From Carnegiea gigantea (lineage: Eukaryota; Streptophyta; Magnoliopsida; Caryophyllales; Cactaceae), in assembly GCA_029747015.1 (NCBI GenBank), contig JAKOGI010000816.1, positions 105,001 to 169,000 of the forward strand: a DNA stretch of 64,000 bases, written 5' to 3'. Position numbers and translations under genes: made by a program. Positions 27,411 to 39,258 of the stretch are shown piece by piece. Position 1 is the stretch's first letter. Each line of letters starts with the position of its first letter. Under the pieces are notes generated by a model. That model worked only from the letters and a program-made list of their open reading frames with translations. It did no database searches and was not told the DNA's origin.

Positions 27411-27637
27411 CATTGGGTACTCGTCATCTCGCCTGAGTGCATTTTGTTGAGTGTGAGATGAATTCTGCTTCTTTTTCTTCTTCTTTTTTTTTTTTTTGGT
27501 TTGTATGGAGGCCTTATTCTTCTTTGATAGGAGAATGATGTACACTCTAGAGTTGAGAGGGTAAAGTCTGTTCAACTCAATTTGAATATATAAACAATAA
27601 ATGAGTCCATAATATAGTACAATGATATACAAGTTTA

Positions 27638-27905
27638 AATTAGCTGTTTGTTGAAAAACTATTTGGTAAAATTAGCTGTTTGCGATAAGTTGTAAGACAA
27701 AAAGTTAATTCTTCAAAAAAAAATCTTTCAAAAATCTCATGGAATTAGCTTTTTCAAATAAGCTTTTTAGATCCAAAAAACCCTTTTAAAAAGTTTTTTC
27801 ACCAAACACCCGAATTAATTTTTTTTACTTGGTCAAACATCTAATCTTGGTCAAAAAAGCTATTTTTGATTAAAAAGTTCTTCAAAAAACTGTTTCTCAA
27901 ACAGC
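27638..27905. mobile_element. Small inverted-repeat element (MITE-like)
   Basis: The left end reads TTAGCTGTTTGTTGAAAAAC and the right end AAACTGTTTCTCAAACAGCC, so the termini form an imperfect inverted repeat around GCTGTTTG. The interior is A/T-rich with further AGCTTTTT-type repeats. No coding capacity is seen, and the target duplication is unclear. Confidence 0.5.
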
Positions 27906-29364
27906 CCAATGTTGGATCTACATCTGTAGCTTAACAATTAATTATAAGAACTTTTGGTTTTGAAGTTTGAATGGATGACATGACTTAAGTCATACGAAAT
28001 ATAAGTATTCGATTGTGAAATAGGCCATCGTAATCAGCAATCTAAGAACCCTGGATGCAATAAAGAACATCTTATCCAAACACCTATCAAGTATTAATCA
28101 TAAAGATGATAATTGTGCATCAAGCCGTCAAAATTGTGGGCTGCTAGTTTTAGTTGTTTTGGATCTTTAGATGTGGGCACGTCCCAATTAAAGTCTAACA
28201 ACGTCAATAAAAGATGGACTAATTCAAGGTTAGATTGGTGGGGGAAACAATGTTTCTGTGATCAATAGTTGCAATCAAAATTATTCTTGAAAAGTTCAAT
28301 TAACTTTATAATATACATTTGGAACTCTCTTGTTTCATAAGAAATATATCTGAATCTCTCAAATCGAAGTATCTAAGATCTTTGGAACCAAATTTTACGG
28401 AAAAGGAAGGGAGGAGGTTATCATAATTTTGGTTCTGTAGTTTTAGAAGTATGGTATAATTTGTAATTGATGAGGCTCGGGATGATTGTGCCTAGACTCT
28501 TCTTTCACCATACTCACTCAAAAAAGTAATCGCCATTATTAGTCTATAGAAGTATCAACAGCGAATTTTTAACTGGTGTCAAAGACTATTTTTTCACATT
28601 TAATTTGTTCAAACTTTGCTGGTGCTAATCTTCTTTCAATTGAGTAACTATTTTTTGCATAATGTTTCTTAAAACAAAAAAACTTTAGTGGACATGCTTG
28701 TCTTTTTATTTGTGTCTCAATTGTAATCAATAAATAAGAAGACCAAGACACGTGAACATTGAAATTCACACGAAAGTGCTTCCTACTCCAGCTTCGACAC
28801 ATAATAGTTGGACAAGTACAATTTAGGAAATTTAGTCCCACTTTTATGCTTTGATGATATGGTTATGAGATGTTATAGGAGGAAGTCTGCTAACGATAAG
28901 AAATACAGAAGCACCGATATCATTCTTGCAAATGATTTAGATCAATGTCACGGCTTGGGAAAGTCTAGTACGAATTATTTGAAAAGTAAATTTTATTTCA
29001 ATGTCACAGCTTCACAATTATTCAAGAGGAATATGACAAGATTCCTATCTTCCATCAATGCAAGATTTGTTAATATGATGCATGTTGTCTTGAGTCTTCA
29101 CTTCAACGATTGAGAATCATACTAACAATGTATAAAAGTCCTCATAAATCAATGGCTTGAATGGCCCCCAACTCAAACCCAATACATTAGATATCTCCCA
29201 ATTCTAGAATTATGTGACTTCACCTATGCTCTTGAAAAATGTCCGCAACCCTAAAGTTAGGGTAACAATTCATGAATCACAACACCATAATACTCAACAA
29301 CAACATGTCAACAACAGCTGACATCCTTCTACACCTGTTCTCATGGAGACTGCCGCATGTCACC
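27906..29364. other. Intergenic, no gene recognised
   Basis: Only short open frames without family resemblance or supporting splice sites are present. Confidence 0.4.
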
Positions 29365-29745
29365 AGGGATAACAGTCATTGTGGACAGTGCATGGAAACG
29401 GAAAGGAAGAAAAGGTGGCATAGGATTCGTGACATATAATGGTCTACGGTTCATTCACTACAAAGCTCAACCAGTCATAGCCGAAAATGCTTTTAATGCA
29501 GAAGGATGACAGCACTGGAAAGGGGTTGGACCATGGCAGACATCTGGGCTGACTCAATGGAGGTAGCATAGGCGATGCAACTACAGACAGGTGCTTCGCG
29601 TCAGTCCAAAGCATTGCTTGGTAGTTGCAGGCGATAGAGTCAACATTTTGATACTTTAAGAATGATTAAGGTAGCTAGACAACTAGTCCATGGAGCTCAA
29701 AATCTTGCAGTTCTTGCTCATAGGAGAATAATATGCAAGTACTAA
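29365..29745 (+). pseudogene. Decayed retroelement RNase H (RVT_3-like) fragment
   Basis: The plus strand encodes VIVDSAWKRKGRKGGIGFVT followed by YNGLRFIHYKAQPVIAENAF. This resembles the first strands of the RNase H domain of plant non-LTR retroelements, where an Asp begins the domain. A stop interrupts it near 29510. A shifted frame then gives ALERGWTMADIWADSMEVA, matching the later Trp-x-Asp-Ser strand. A third piece ends in RMIKVARQLVHGAQ and LAVLAHRRIICKY. Stops and frameshifts make it non-functional. No reverse transcriptase domain is seen upstream. Confidence 0.6.
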
Positions 29746-30199
29746 GGTTTTCTTGTAATGTACTTTTATTTATTATCTGCTAACCCCCCAAGGAAAACCT
29801 AAAGCTAGGGTGAGAATTTTTTTAAAAAAAGAAAAAATGATAACATGTAAGTGAACAATAAAATAATTTGTGTTAACAATTGTTAATATTCCATACCCGA
29901 AAATATAGACCTGTGATATGTTGCGATTTAGACTAGATAAATTTTATTCTCTTGTAAAGGCAACCATTAAAATAGGGAGTGAGTTTTAGAAAAGTACAAA
30001 AAAAAGACCATATATAATTCCCCAATCTGTAAACCTGAGACTACCTAATAATTCGCATTTTACATATAATTTTCGAAGATGTTAGTAATTGCTATAATTA
30101 TTCTTCTTATTGTTGTTACTGTCGTTGCTTTTTTTGGGGGGTATCAAAGATAAGTCGAGCTACTCTGTTGAGTCTCTATCTCAAGGAGTCCAACAAAGC

Positions 30200-30310
30200 T
30201 AGCGCAGCCTGGGGAGCAGTGGCCTAGACACAATGGCACGTCGCACGCCCACAAGACGCACGCATCGAACCCGACACCTTGTGAACAAGAAGCATGCGAG
30301 GTGCTGCTCG
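30200..30310 (+). mobile_element. tRNA-like SINE head (weak)
   Basis: A GC-rich patch in AT-rich DNA carries an A-box-like TGGCCTAGACACAATGG and, about 35 bases later, a B-box-like GCATCGAACCC. This fits the head of a tRNA-derived SINE. The body and tail were not delimited. Confidence 0.35.
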
Positions 30311-30539
30311 AGCTGTGAGCTCGTCGGCCATTCTTTCGCTTGGTTATGCGATAATACCACCACTTGTAGTGGCAATTTGATCGTGTGGCAGAAAATAATG
30401 CATGTTCTCAAAACAAGGGCGATGGCAGCAATCCCACCTCTAAGGATTTCATACCACATCATTCTTGATGTTTTAAGGAACAAATAGCAAAAATACATGA
30501 GACCCCAACACAAAATTCAATGTAGCCCCCAGCCAAGCA

Positions 30540-31905
30540 CCTAGGAGACTTGCCGTTGAGCTCAATCACACTACACCCAGCAGCCTTAGCAATGCCTTCT
30601 TCATTCATCTTCTCTCTCCACTTTGCTGCTTCTTCCCATTCTCCACATGCTGCGTAAAGGTGACAACATCATATACTACCCATCAGTCATGTCTTTGTTC
30701 GCCTTTCTCAATGACTAATCTCACCACTTTTTCACCCACCTCCATGTTTTGATGAGTAATGCAAGCACTGAGCAATGCACCCAAGATGGTCTCCCCTGGC
30801 TTGAATAGCATCGATTCCATGAGATCAAGTGCTTGGCTCAGCAAGTCAGCTCTACCCAAAAGATCATCCATGCATCCATAGTGCTCTAACTTGGGGGAAA
30901 TTCCGCATTCGTCTTTCATGGAGGAAAATAAGGCGCAACCCTCCTCCACCAAGCCTGAATGGCTACAAGCACTAAGCACAGCAATGAAGGTTATCTCATC
31001 AGGGCTCAAGGATTTGGCACGTTTCATCATATTGAAGAGTTTCAAGGCAGCTCTGCCATGACCATTGAGAGCTAACCCAGACATAATAGCATTCCGGCAA
31101 AAGATGTCTTTGGCTTGACACTTGTAGAACACCTGCGGAGAGGGGCCAATGCTCCCACATTTGGCATACTTAGTGAAGTGGTTACTTCTGGACGCATGAG
31201 ATGATGCTCTAATGCACAAATGTGGATTGCCCTTCCGGTTTCAAGAGAGCTCAGATGAGCACAGGCAGCCAAACCACCAGTTACAGTTATGTGATCAGGT
31301 TTAACGTTCTCACCTGCTTTCATTAGATTAAACAATTTGACAACTTCGCCGTAAAGTTCATTATGTAGACATCCGCTCACCATTGTGTTCCATGTAACAA
31401 TGTTTTTGTTTGGCGCTTGGTTGAACAATCTCTGTGCTTCTTCCATTTGACCGGTCAAAGCACAAGCTAATATCATCGAATTCCATGAGGCTACATCTCC
31501 TCTGTCAGTTGATTCAAAGATTGCATACCCTGAAATCATTATATTATACGAAGTAAGGTCCTTTATTGGCATGGAATCGAAAAGTGTAGCTGCAACATCC
31601 ATCTGATTCTGAGAAGCATAAGCATCCAGCACAGAGTTCCATGCAATAACATCCTTGACAGGCATTTTGTCAAAACACCTTGTGCGCACTCTTAATGTCT
31701 TTCATATTTGAATACCTGTTGAGCAGAGAAGTTTGGACAAATAGATAATTTGAGTAACAAGTTTTTATTGCTTGGCCATGGAGAACAAATCCCAGACTAT
31801 TCAGGGAATTTTGACAACCAGCCTCAAGTAAAGTGGGGAATGTGAAATTATCAGGGTGAAAGCCCCTTTCTCGCATACTAACAAGTAATGAGAAGGCTTC
31901 CTTTT
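30540..31905 (-). pseudogene. Broken PLS-type pentatricopeptide repeat (PPR) gene with E-type C-terminus
   Basis: Read on the minus strand, three frames together give a PPR protein. The first covers about 31905-31676 (RERGFHPDNFTFPTLL). A one-base shift in a T-run near 31678 leads to the second, to about 31190, with repeats such as DVIAWNSVLDAYA, DVASWNSMILACA and NIVTWNTMVSGCL. Another shift near 31165-31195 leads to the third (NAIMSGLALNGHGRAALKLF, DEITFIAVLSACSHSGLVEE), which stops at 30683. An E-motif-like piece (YAACGEWEEAAKWREKMNEE) follows in yet another frame to about 30540. The N-terminal half and any organelle transit peptide are missing. Intact relatives edit or process organelle RNA; this copy should not. 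Confidence 0.8.
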
Positions 31906-33860
31906 GATTGCCTTATTCCAGTTTTTAAGGTCTGGAAATGGCGAATGGCAGGTTATACATAGAGGACAGAGCCATTTTTAGTTCCAAGCAAGCATGTCTA
32001 GAACACAGAAAATAGAAAGAAAACACCACAAGGGCATCTCAAACTTGACAAAAGGGATTGAAGTAGACAACAGTCAAGTCATTGTCCATGAGGACCATAA
32101 CATTTAAGACAGGGGCCACAGAGGAGATTATCTTATTTTCCCATCCACTTGTCAGGGATATATAGCTTAAAGCATGAATCCAAGGTAAGCAAATTGATTT
32201 TCTGTTTTGATCAGGAATTTTTTAGTCTGAGAGTTTTTGATTTCTGAGATGAAAGGGAAAGGAAGAGTTGAAAAGTTGTTAATGCTTAATTGATGAGTCT
32301 TCACCTAGGATCGCTTCACCTACATTTATTCCAATTTAGGTGAAAGCAACACAGGTCAATTCATGATAGTTTGGCACTTATTCTTCTTAAATATGTCTCA
32401 GTTTGAGTCTTATAAAAAGGAGAAAACTTACACTATAAGAGTTTTATCCCTTATACACCAATGGTTATCTTACCTTTAGTTAACGAGGCACTATTTGATA
32501 GGTAAAGGCTTCAAAACCTACACGAACTTTGGGCCCATCCCATACTTCTTTAGTCTTTACTGCTTTTATTAGCAAAAAGGAATATAGCTTCAGACAAGCT
32601 TAAATCAATTGTTCTCACGATGAACTGACGCCCCATCAATGAAAAAGCTTTTCTATGGTATACAGACAATGCAAGTGACAAAGATTTGTCTGCTCTTAGC
32701 AGGACACTCTGAGGACTTTTCCTTTTTTCGAAAAAAAGGAAAATCTTCGAATAGGAAGGAACTCTTGATCTAGGTTAACTCATTAGCAACACCTTGGCAA
32801 GTTATGTTATACATGAAGTTATACTTGTAAAGAATTAGGCAGAACTCTTATCTAGCTTAGCACAAAAATCAGGTTCCCATATTTCTGTCACACAATGTTT
32901 TAGTGTCAGATCATCCAGTTTGCAACAGGAGCACGGAGTTGGGGCACAGAAAGCATGCTAGAGTGTTATGGACTGGACCGGTTGCAAGGTATGAGACTTA
33001 TCCCACATCGGTTGTATGGGCAACTGATGAGGGGTTTATAGACCAAATGAGCTCTCTCACCTAATAGGCTAGTCTTTTGGGATGAGTTCTCCTATTTGGT
33101 CTCTAATATAGAGCATGGCCGAAGGCCCTCCTCGAACTGGCATAAGAAAAGGAGTTTAACTGTAAGAAGGCAGACATCTTTTCTGATCCTGCCTCACTAA
33201 GCACATGGACGACAATGGACTGTTGCTTCAAGACGCAAACCTTGGCTTAATCTTTCATATGAAGGTGGAGTCCTCTGACTAGTCAATAGTCATGCTGTCA
33301 ATTACCCAATTTTAATTTGACAGTTGGTAAACTGATAACCAGATAAACAATACGAGGCCAAGTAGGACATACATAGCAGTGAAAAGTAAAAGAATGGCCA
33401 CTACACAATCTAGACCAACCCCGGCTAGCCCCTTGTTTAATAGTACCATTATCAAAGCCAACCACCTTTATACTTAGCCACCGAGTTTTCTTTTCTTTTG
33501 GGGGGGGGGGTGTTGGAACCAGCATCTGACTCAAGAGGTCATCAGAAACTCATCATCTTTCATGATCATAAAAAATCAACAGCTGACATATATTATCTTT
33601 CGCTCCCTCCTTCAGCCACAGGCCAAAGAGGACACTTTTAAGGAATCAAACCGAGCAACTCCCTGTCATGAAGACTCCGGGCATTGACCCTTCAAAACTA
33701 GTTCAAATCTCACCAACATCAACTTCTCTGTGTCCCTCATGCCTCAAGCACAAATCAACCACTTGACAAAATCAAAACACAATCAGTATCAGTGTCTGCT
33801 CGGAATGGAAGCGTAAAATCAAGCTCACTACCTAAACCCCGAGCATGCAGAAATCATTAT
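31906..33860. other. Intergenic, no gene recognised
   Basis: The only notable items are the USE/TATA-like pair at 33000-33041 and a G-run near 33499-33508. Confidence 0.4.
33000..33041 (+). promoter_or_regulatory. USE-like plus TATA-like pair, possibly part of an LTR fragment
   Basis: The 11-mer ATCCCACATCG (33000-33010) matches the plant snRNA upstream sequence element RTCCCACATCG fully. A TATA-like TTTATAG begins about 24-25 bases after it, the spacing known for plant Pol III snRNA genes. No recognisable U-RNA sequence follows. Similar TCCCACATCGG text is common in plant LTRs, which I consider the likelier explanation. Confidence 0.35.
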
Positions 33861-34934
33861 AGTCTAATATATGTAGGCTACATTTGAACTCACTATATAA
33901 TGCAATAGCCCATTCAAACACCTACATATTACTCTCTGTCCACTATGTAGTAGAGGCACATGAAAAATTTAGGGTGCCCCCACCCTTTTGATGGACATGA
34001 GTAGTATATCCACATCAAAATACCCATCAGAGGACTCCTGACATCCTGTACATCCCTTAGTCAACACCAATCCATAGAGAAGAATAATTCACGACTCCTT
34101 AAAGTCTGGCACTCCGTGTTTGTTAACACATGACCATTGTTTGTTTAAAAGAAAGCAAACTCTTTTTTTGTTTTTAAAAAATTTGCTCCCTTAAGGATAA
34201 CCGAGCAAGGACCTAAACCCACTGACAGTTGCAGATAATCCCACTATGCAATAGGGTCATCGGTTTTACTCCTTGATGATCTTCATGAAAATTGTTCGCG
34301 TTGTTTCCAATATCTTGTCCTAATCTTAGGTTTATATCCAACAAATTTTGCGAAAATGGGAGCTCAGGCCAATGCCCATCTGTTAAAATATTTGTAGGCA
34401 CAGATGGATCTTTTAGAGTGAAAATCACAGCTCATCTCCTACAAAGGATCAACCTACCTGCCAACTCGTGGGACTCTGGAGAGACCTTTTTACCACATTT
34501 CGATGTTCGTGGTCCCTATATAGGCACCCCATAGTGTGCAGGAGCCCACTCAAAGATGCACATACTATTATCTGTCCAAGTTTTAAGTATGGGCATATAA
34601 AACAACTGATGAGTGCCCTCCCTACTGAATGGACATCCCAGTACAATGCCAAGTCCCATCCCTCCACAACCAAAGGAATTTTTTCTAAATGAAAAAAAGG
34701 ATAGATAAAAGGTAGAATGGCAGCCATTAGTTGCACATAACGATAAGTCCCTGACAACTTACAGTTTCTCTTTCCCTGCTGTGGCACACATAGATGTCAT
34801 CCCCCTGTAAATGGCATAGCAACTAAACTGAGAATCAGAACTTGTTTCATGAAGAAATTAGTTGAAAATGTGAAATACAGATTTTAAATCTTGAACATGT
34901 GACTTTGTCCGACTGTTTGTTTTCACAAAATCCT

Positions 34935-35076
34935 TTTTTGTGGGTCTCCTGGAATTAGCCTCTCTATGGGTAGAGATGTTTGTAGAGGTAACGTTGTCTA
35001 CATCTAGATTTCTCTAGATCCTGCGAAAGCGGGACCCACACTGGGAGGTGTTGTTATTGTTGTTGTTGTTGTTGTA
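34935..35076 (+). mobile_element. Au-like SINE, 3' part
   Basis: The sequence passes through CTACATCTAGATTTCTCTAG, a tract ending GGGACCCACACTGGG, and a (TTG)n-like tail (35050-35076). A CACTGGG box followed by a TTG tail is the hallmark of plant Au SINEs. The 5' tRNA-like part is missing or too diverged to see. Confidence 0.65.
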
Positions 35077-38000
35077 ACAATATGTGACTTTAAGAAAAGA
35101 AAAAAAGAATCAGAGAAAGTAAACATGGCACAGATAAATTCTGATACAAAAGCCTGAAACATTTATAGCTGCAATCAGCGTACAGTGCTAGCAGTAGATA
35201 ATGCGCTGCCTAGCCTTAGATGAGGAAACAAAGAATTCAACACACCTCATTAGTTTCCGTGGCAGAAACAGGGAGATTGATCTCACTTGTATTTCAGAAA
35301 TGAGCAGCATTTGTCGGACACCTTCATCTGCCATGAATGATGGTTTGTGTGGTGGGGGTACAATCTCTAAAAGCTTTTGGTGAACACAGCAGGATCCTTT
35401 CTTGGTAAGTGAAGTGTGTGGATAGATAGATACACACTCCACTTAGCGGCTATCAAATCTCCCTTCTATGCTTGACTGGGAAAGATTTCAAACAGACTCC
35501 AAGAAAATAGAAGAATTAACACATGGGAATAAAAACATTCCCTGCAGAGTTTTTCAGGCAAGCATTTGTTAGTTTCAACCTCTCTTTCTCTTCTCTGGTT
35601 GAGGCAGCCACTATATTTGGATGCTCAAGTGATCTACATTATGAAGGTATAAGCCTTTAGCCTTACCTGGGTAATATCCTACAAGTGTCCTGCATCATAT
35701 TTTGCTACTCCTTTCGCATGGCCATGACCTTTCAAGCTCCAAGTGTATGTAGAGACCGTATAAGATTGAACTAGTTGAATGGATAGACCAAACCAACCAT
35801 GCACTTCAAGACACAAGTCTAAAATAAAGGTGGAGTCTCTGATTGTTCATGTGATTACTTATCACCTGATGGATCAGGTGTACCTTAAGTAAATTAGTAA
35901 ATGCCATGAACACCCTTAGTCCAAGAAAAAGCATGAAGAGTTGGTCATATCACCTGGTCAATTGTGTAGAAAATATTGCGAACAAGTTCATGACAAACCC
36001 AAGTCCATGCAGAAACCATATATCAGAATTTAATGTATCAAGGCTTAGAACAGACTATCTATGTTAATGCAAGGAGCCCACTCAGACACCTGCATATTAC
36101 TCTTCGTTCACTATGTAGTAAGGGCACATGATGGTGCAGAGTGCCCCTACCCCTTGTGCAGACATAGCTCACATACTTGCATCAGACCACCCACCTATGC
36201 CATTGGGCATAATCATTTGATCCAAACACACTACAGACATCTCATCAAGCAATTGGTTGGTCTAAACACCTTATGTTTTCCTACTCCAAGTTGACATATG
36301 GATTTTTAGTTCCCCCTCCCCTCCCCCCCCCCCCCAAAAAAAAACAAAAAAAAGATTTTTGAGAGTTAAAATCATGGGTCTTCTTAAGAAGATTCAACTA
36401 ATCAACAATATAGGAACTCGCTCGTCATAGTACATGTCCGTAAGCCCTATGTGAGCATCCTGAAAAGGAAAGTAGCCCACTCAAGCACCCACATGTCATT
36501 CTCTGTCCAGTCTGAAGTATAAGCACATGTTGATTGATGAGTGCCCCACCTTCTGAATGGACATGGCTAGAACAGTGGAAGTAAACTGAGGAACTGACAC
36601 CCCCCCCCCCCACGGGGGGAAACAAGGGGGTACCAAGGAGACAAAATAAAAGAAGAAGAAAATTTCAATTAACACTTCATCAACAACTCCCAGTGAGTCC
36701 CACTTGCGAGGGATATGGGGATATCCAGTCATCCAGATATAAGCAAGCCTTTCATATGCGAGCAGCACTGCCCATAGGAAGTCAGTGAACACTTCAAGAT
36801 TGAGATAATTTCACAAGTTAGGATTTCTATTGCTTTTATTTTTCAATAGGTGAAAGAGAGGCATTTGGTTAAAATGCAATGCACACACAGATATATACTT
36901 AGTCAAATGATATTTGAAGAGATAGAATGTCCTCCCCTCTTTACACTCTCTTAGTCCTTGAAGTTCACCATCCTACAGACATAATGCAACTGAATTTATG
37001 CTAGTCAAGCAATTGCATAGCATTCGCCTCGTCACCACAATATCAAAAGTGAGACCATCAGGCAGTCTTATGCTCTTATTGCCAATGCATACCACAAAAA
37101 TGTCAGGGCTAAATGTCATTAACCACGAGGTTGCAAATCCTACATGGGCATTCCATAGGCTACATCAGCAGGGCACTAAACATGTATAAAAAAGCGCAAA
37201 ACAAGACCGTTGCAAAATCATCTACCGTAGTTAAATGTATGTAGGCCTAGAATGAACCCCATATATTCATGATGCAGAAGCCTACTCAAACACTTACAAA
37301 TCCCTTTTTGTCCACTATCTTGTAAGGGCACATGCAAGTGTGGTATGCCCTTACCCTTGAATGGACATGAATAGTATGCTCACGTCAAAAGACTGACCTT
37401 TCCCCCACTCCTTTCCTCAACCTGATCGAACACTTGGACCTGTGGTAGACCCATCTGTCAGTCTCCAATTAGAGCGAATAATATTTCACAACACCACATA
37501 ATTGCCCATTTCATGTGGCCGGGCATATTTGTTTGCTAAAAAGGCAGCCAACATGTTATTCTCTCACTGATAACCAAGCCACTGGCACATACGACTGATA
37601 CAAGTATGCATATCATCCATCGTCCTATTGTTACTTGGGGTCATATAAACATCTGTCCCAGTAGGCTGAACTTCTAGGATCACTCTCAAACCCAACTTGA
37701 GGATTGCTTACTGCTCTTCTAAACCCCTTCGTTCACCCACCCTCCTCCACATCCATCATTAGCTTTCCAACTGGTATGTTCATGTGTAAAACGGGTTGTC
37801 CACAGTTGAGTCATGATTTATATCTCAAGAAGGTTCAAAGTTCAAACGAACTATTGCACTCGTAAAACCCAAGAAAATCATAGTTTACACGTTCGTAGGC
37901 CCTATATGTGCATCCCATTTAATGCACTAGCCCACTCACACACCGCTCTGTCCGACCTTGAAGTATGAGCACAAAATGATTCACAAAGTGCCCTACCGTC

Positions 38001-38880
38001 TGAATGGACAGGACTAGAGCATCCAACCCAACTGCCCAGACACCCAATCCTCAAAATGCTTTTTTTTTTTTGGGGGGGGTGGGGGGGATGGGACAGAGGA
38101 AAAAAGAAATTGGAATGGCACTCATCAATGTTATGCAAGAGTAGATGTTCTTTCCTCTGCCCTTCCTTCCACCTTCTCTTCCCCTTATTCACCTAGTCGC
38201 CCAGAGAATAACCTTTACCAATGTCCCGTAAAATCATGTAACTGTATGCACCACAAATAGCACCACAAATAGACGAAATAGCAGTTTCATTGCATTCACC
38301 CTCTGACCACACTACTCCCTCTGTCTGGTTTTATAGTATCGAGGACATCAGTTCATTTGCTCCTTCAATTAGTCAGTACAATTTTCCACAATCAATAAGT
38401 GTTTTCAACTGACTAAAACTATTTTAAGCAGACACTGCAACATACCAATAGAATTTGACGTTTATTTTTAGTTACATTTCAAGATTTGACAATACTTTTC
38501 CCCCTTTTCTGCCTTCGCTTTAACCATCTCTGCCCTCCTAACGTTCACCTAGTCACATAGTCAATGAACATTAATCATGATCTCAACAAGCCACTGAATT
38601 ATAAGCAGCAAAGAAGGTAGGAGCACTGTAGTATCCACAAAGTCATTACAATATCCAAAGGCCAAACTATCAAGAAGTGCTCGCTGCTATAACGGATGAA
38701 ACCGCCAGGATTAGAAGTCGCCAATCATAAGTTTCCTTCGCCTACATCTAAAGGTCCTACATGGAGGCCTCTCTTGAGTGTGAAATCATGTCCAACCCAA
38801 GGCCATGTAGAAATCATCTATCATAGTTTGATACAGGTATCCCATGTAGGTTAAAACAGTCCCAATATATTAATGCGGCT

Positions 38881-39258
38881 CCACACTCAGACATAATCAG
38901 TATTCTTCTCCACTTAGTGGTAAGTGTGCGCAACATGTACAAGGAAAATGTGCATTTTAAATGGATGTGACTTGCATGCTTGCACCAAAAGACTCAACCC
39001 CCCCCCCTCTTTGACCATATTCTGATCCAGACAGTACATAAAGCCTATTGACATTGACCATTCACCTCTCCACACTCAGACATACTCAGTATTCTTCTCC
39101 ACTTAGTGGTAAGTGTGCGCAACATGTACAAGGAAAATGTGCATTTTAAATGGATGTGACTTGCATGCTTGCACCAAAAGACTCAACCCCCCCCCCTCTT
39201 TGACCATATTCTGATCCAGACAGTACATAAAGCCTATTGACATTGACCATTCACCTAT
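38881..39258. repeat. Recent 189-bp tandem duplication
   Basis: Copies begin at 38881 and 39070 with CCACACTCAGACAT. They run in step through the unit core, a nine- or ten-base C-run and CCATTCACCT. Only one or two differences are visible (ACATAATCAG versus ACATACTCAG), so this is the youngest event in the array and explains why two array units lie 189 bp apart. Confidence 0.9.

Noticed and set aside
33000..33200. A U3 or U6 snRNA gene downstream of the USE-like element
   Set aside because: The sequence after the predicted start does not resemble any U-RNA I know.
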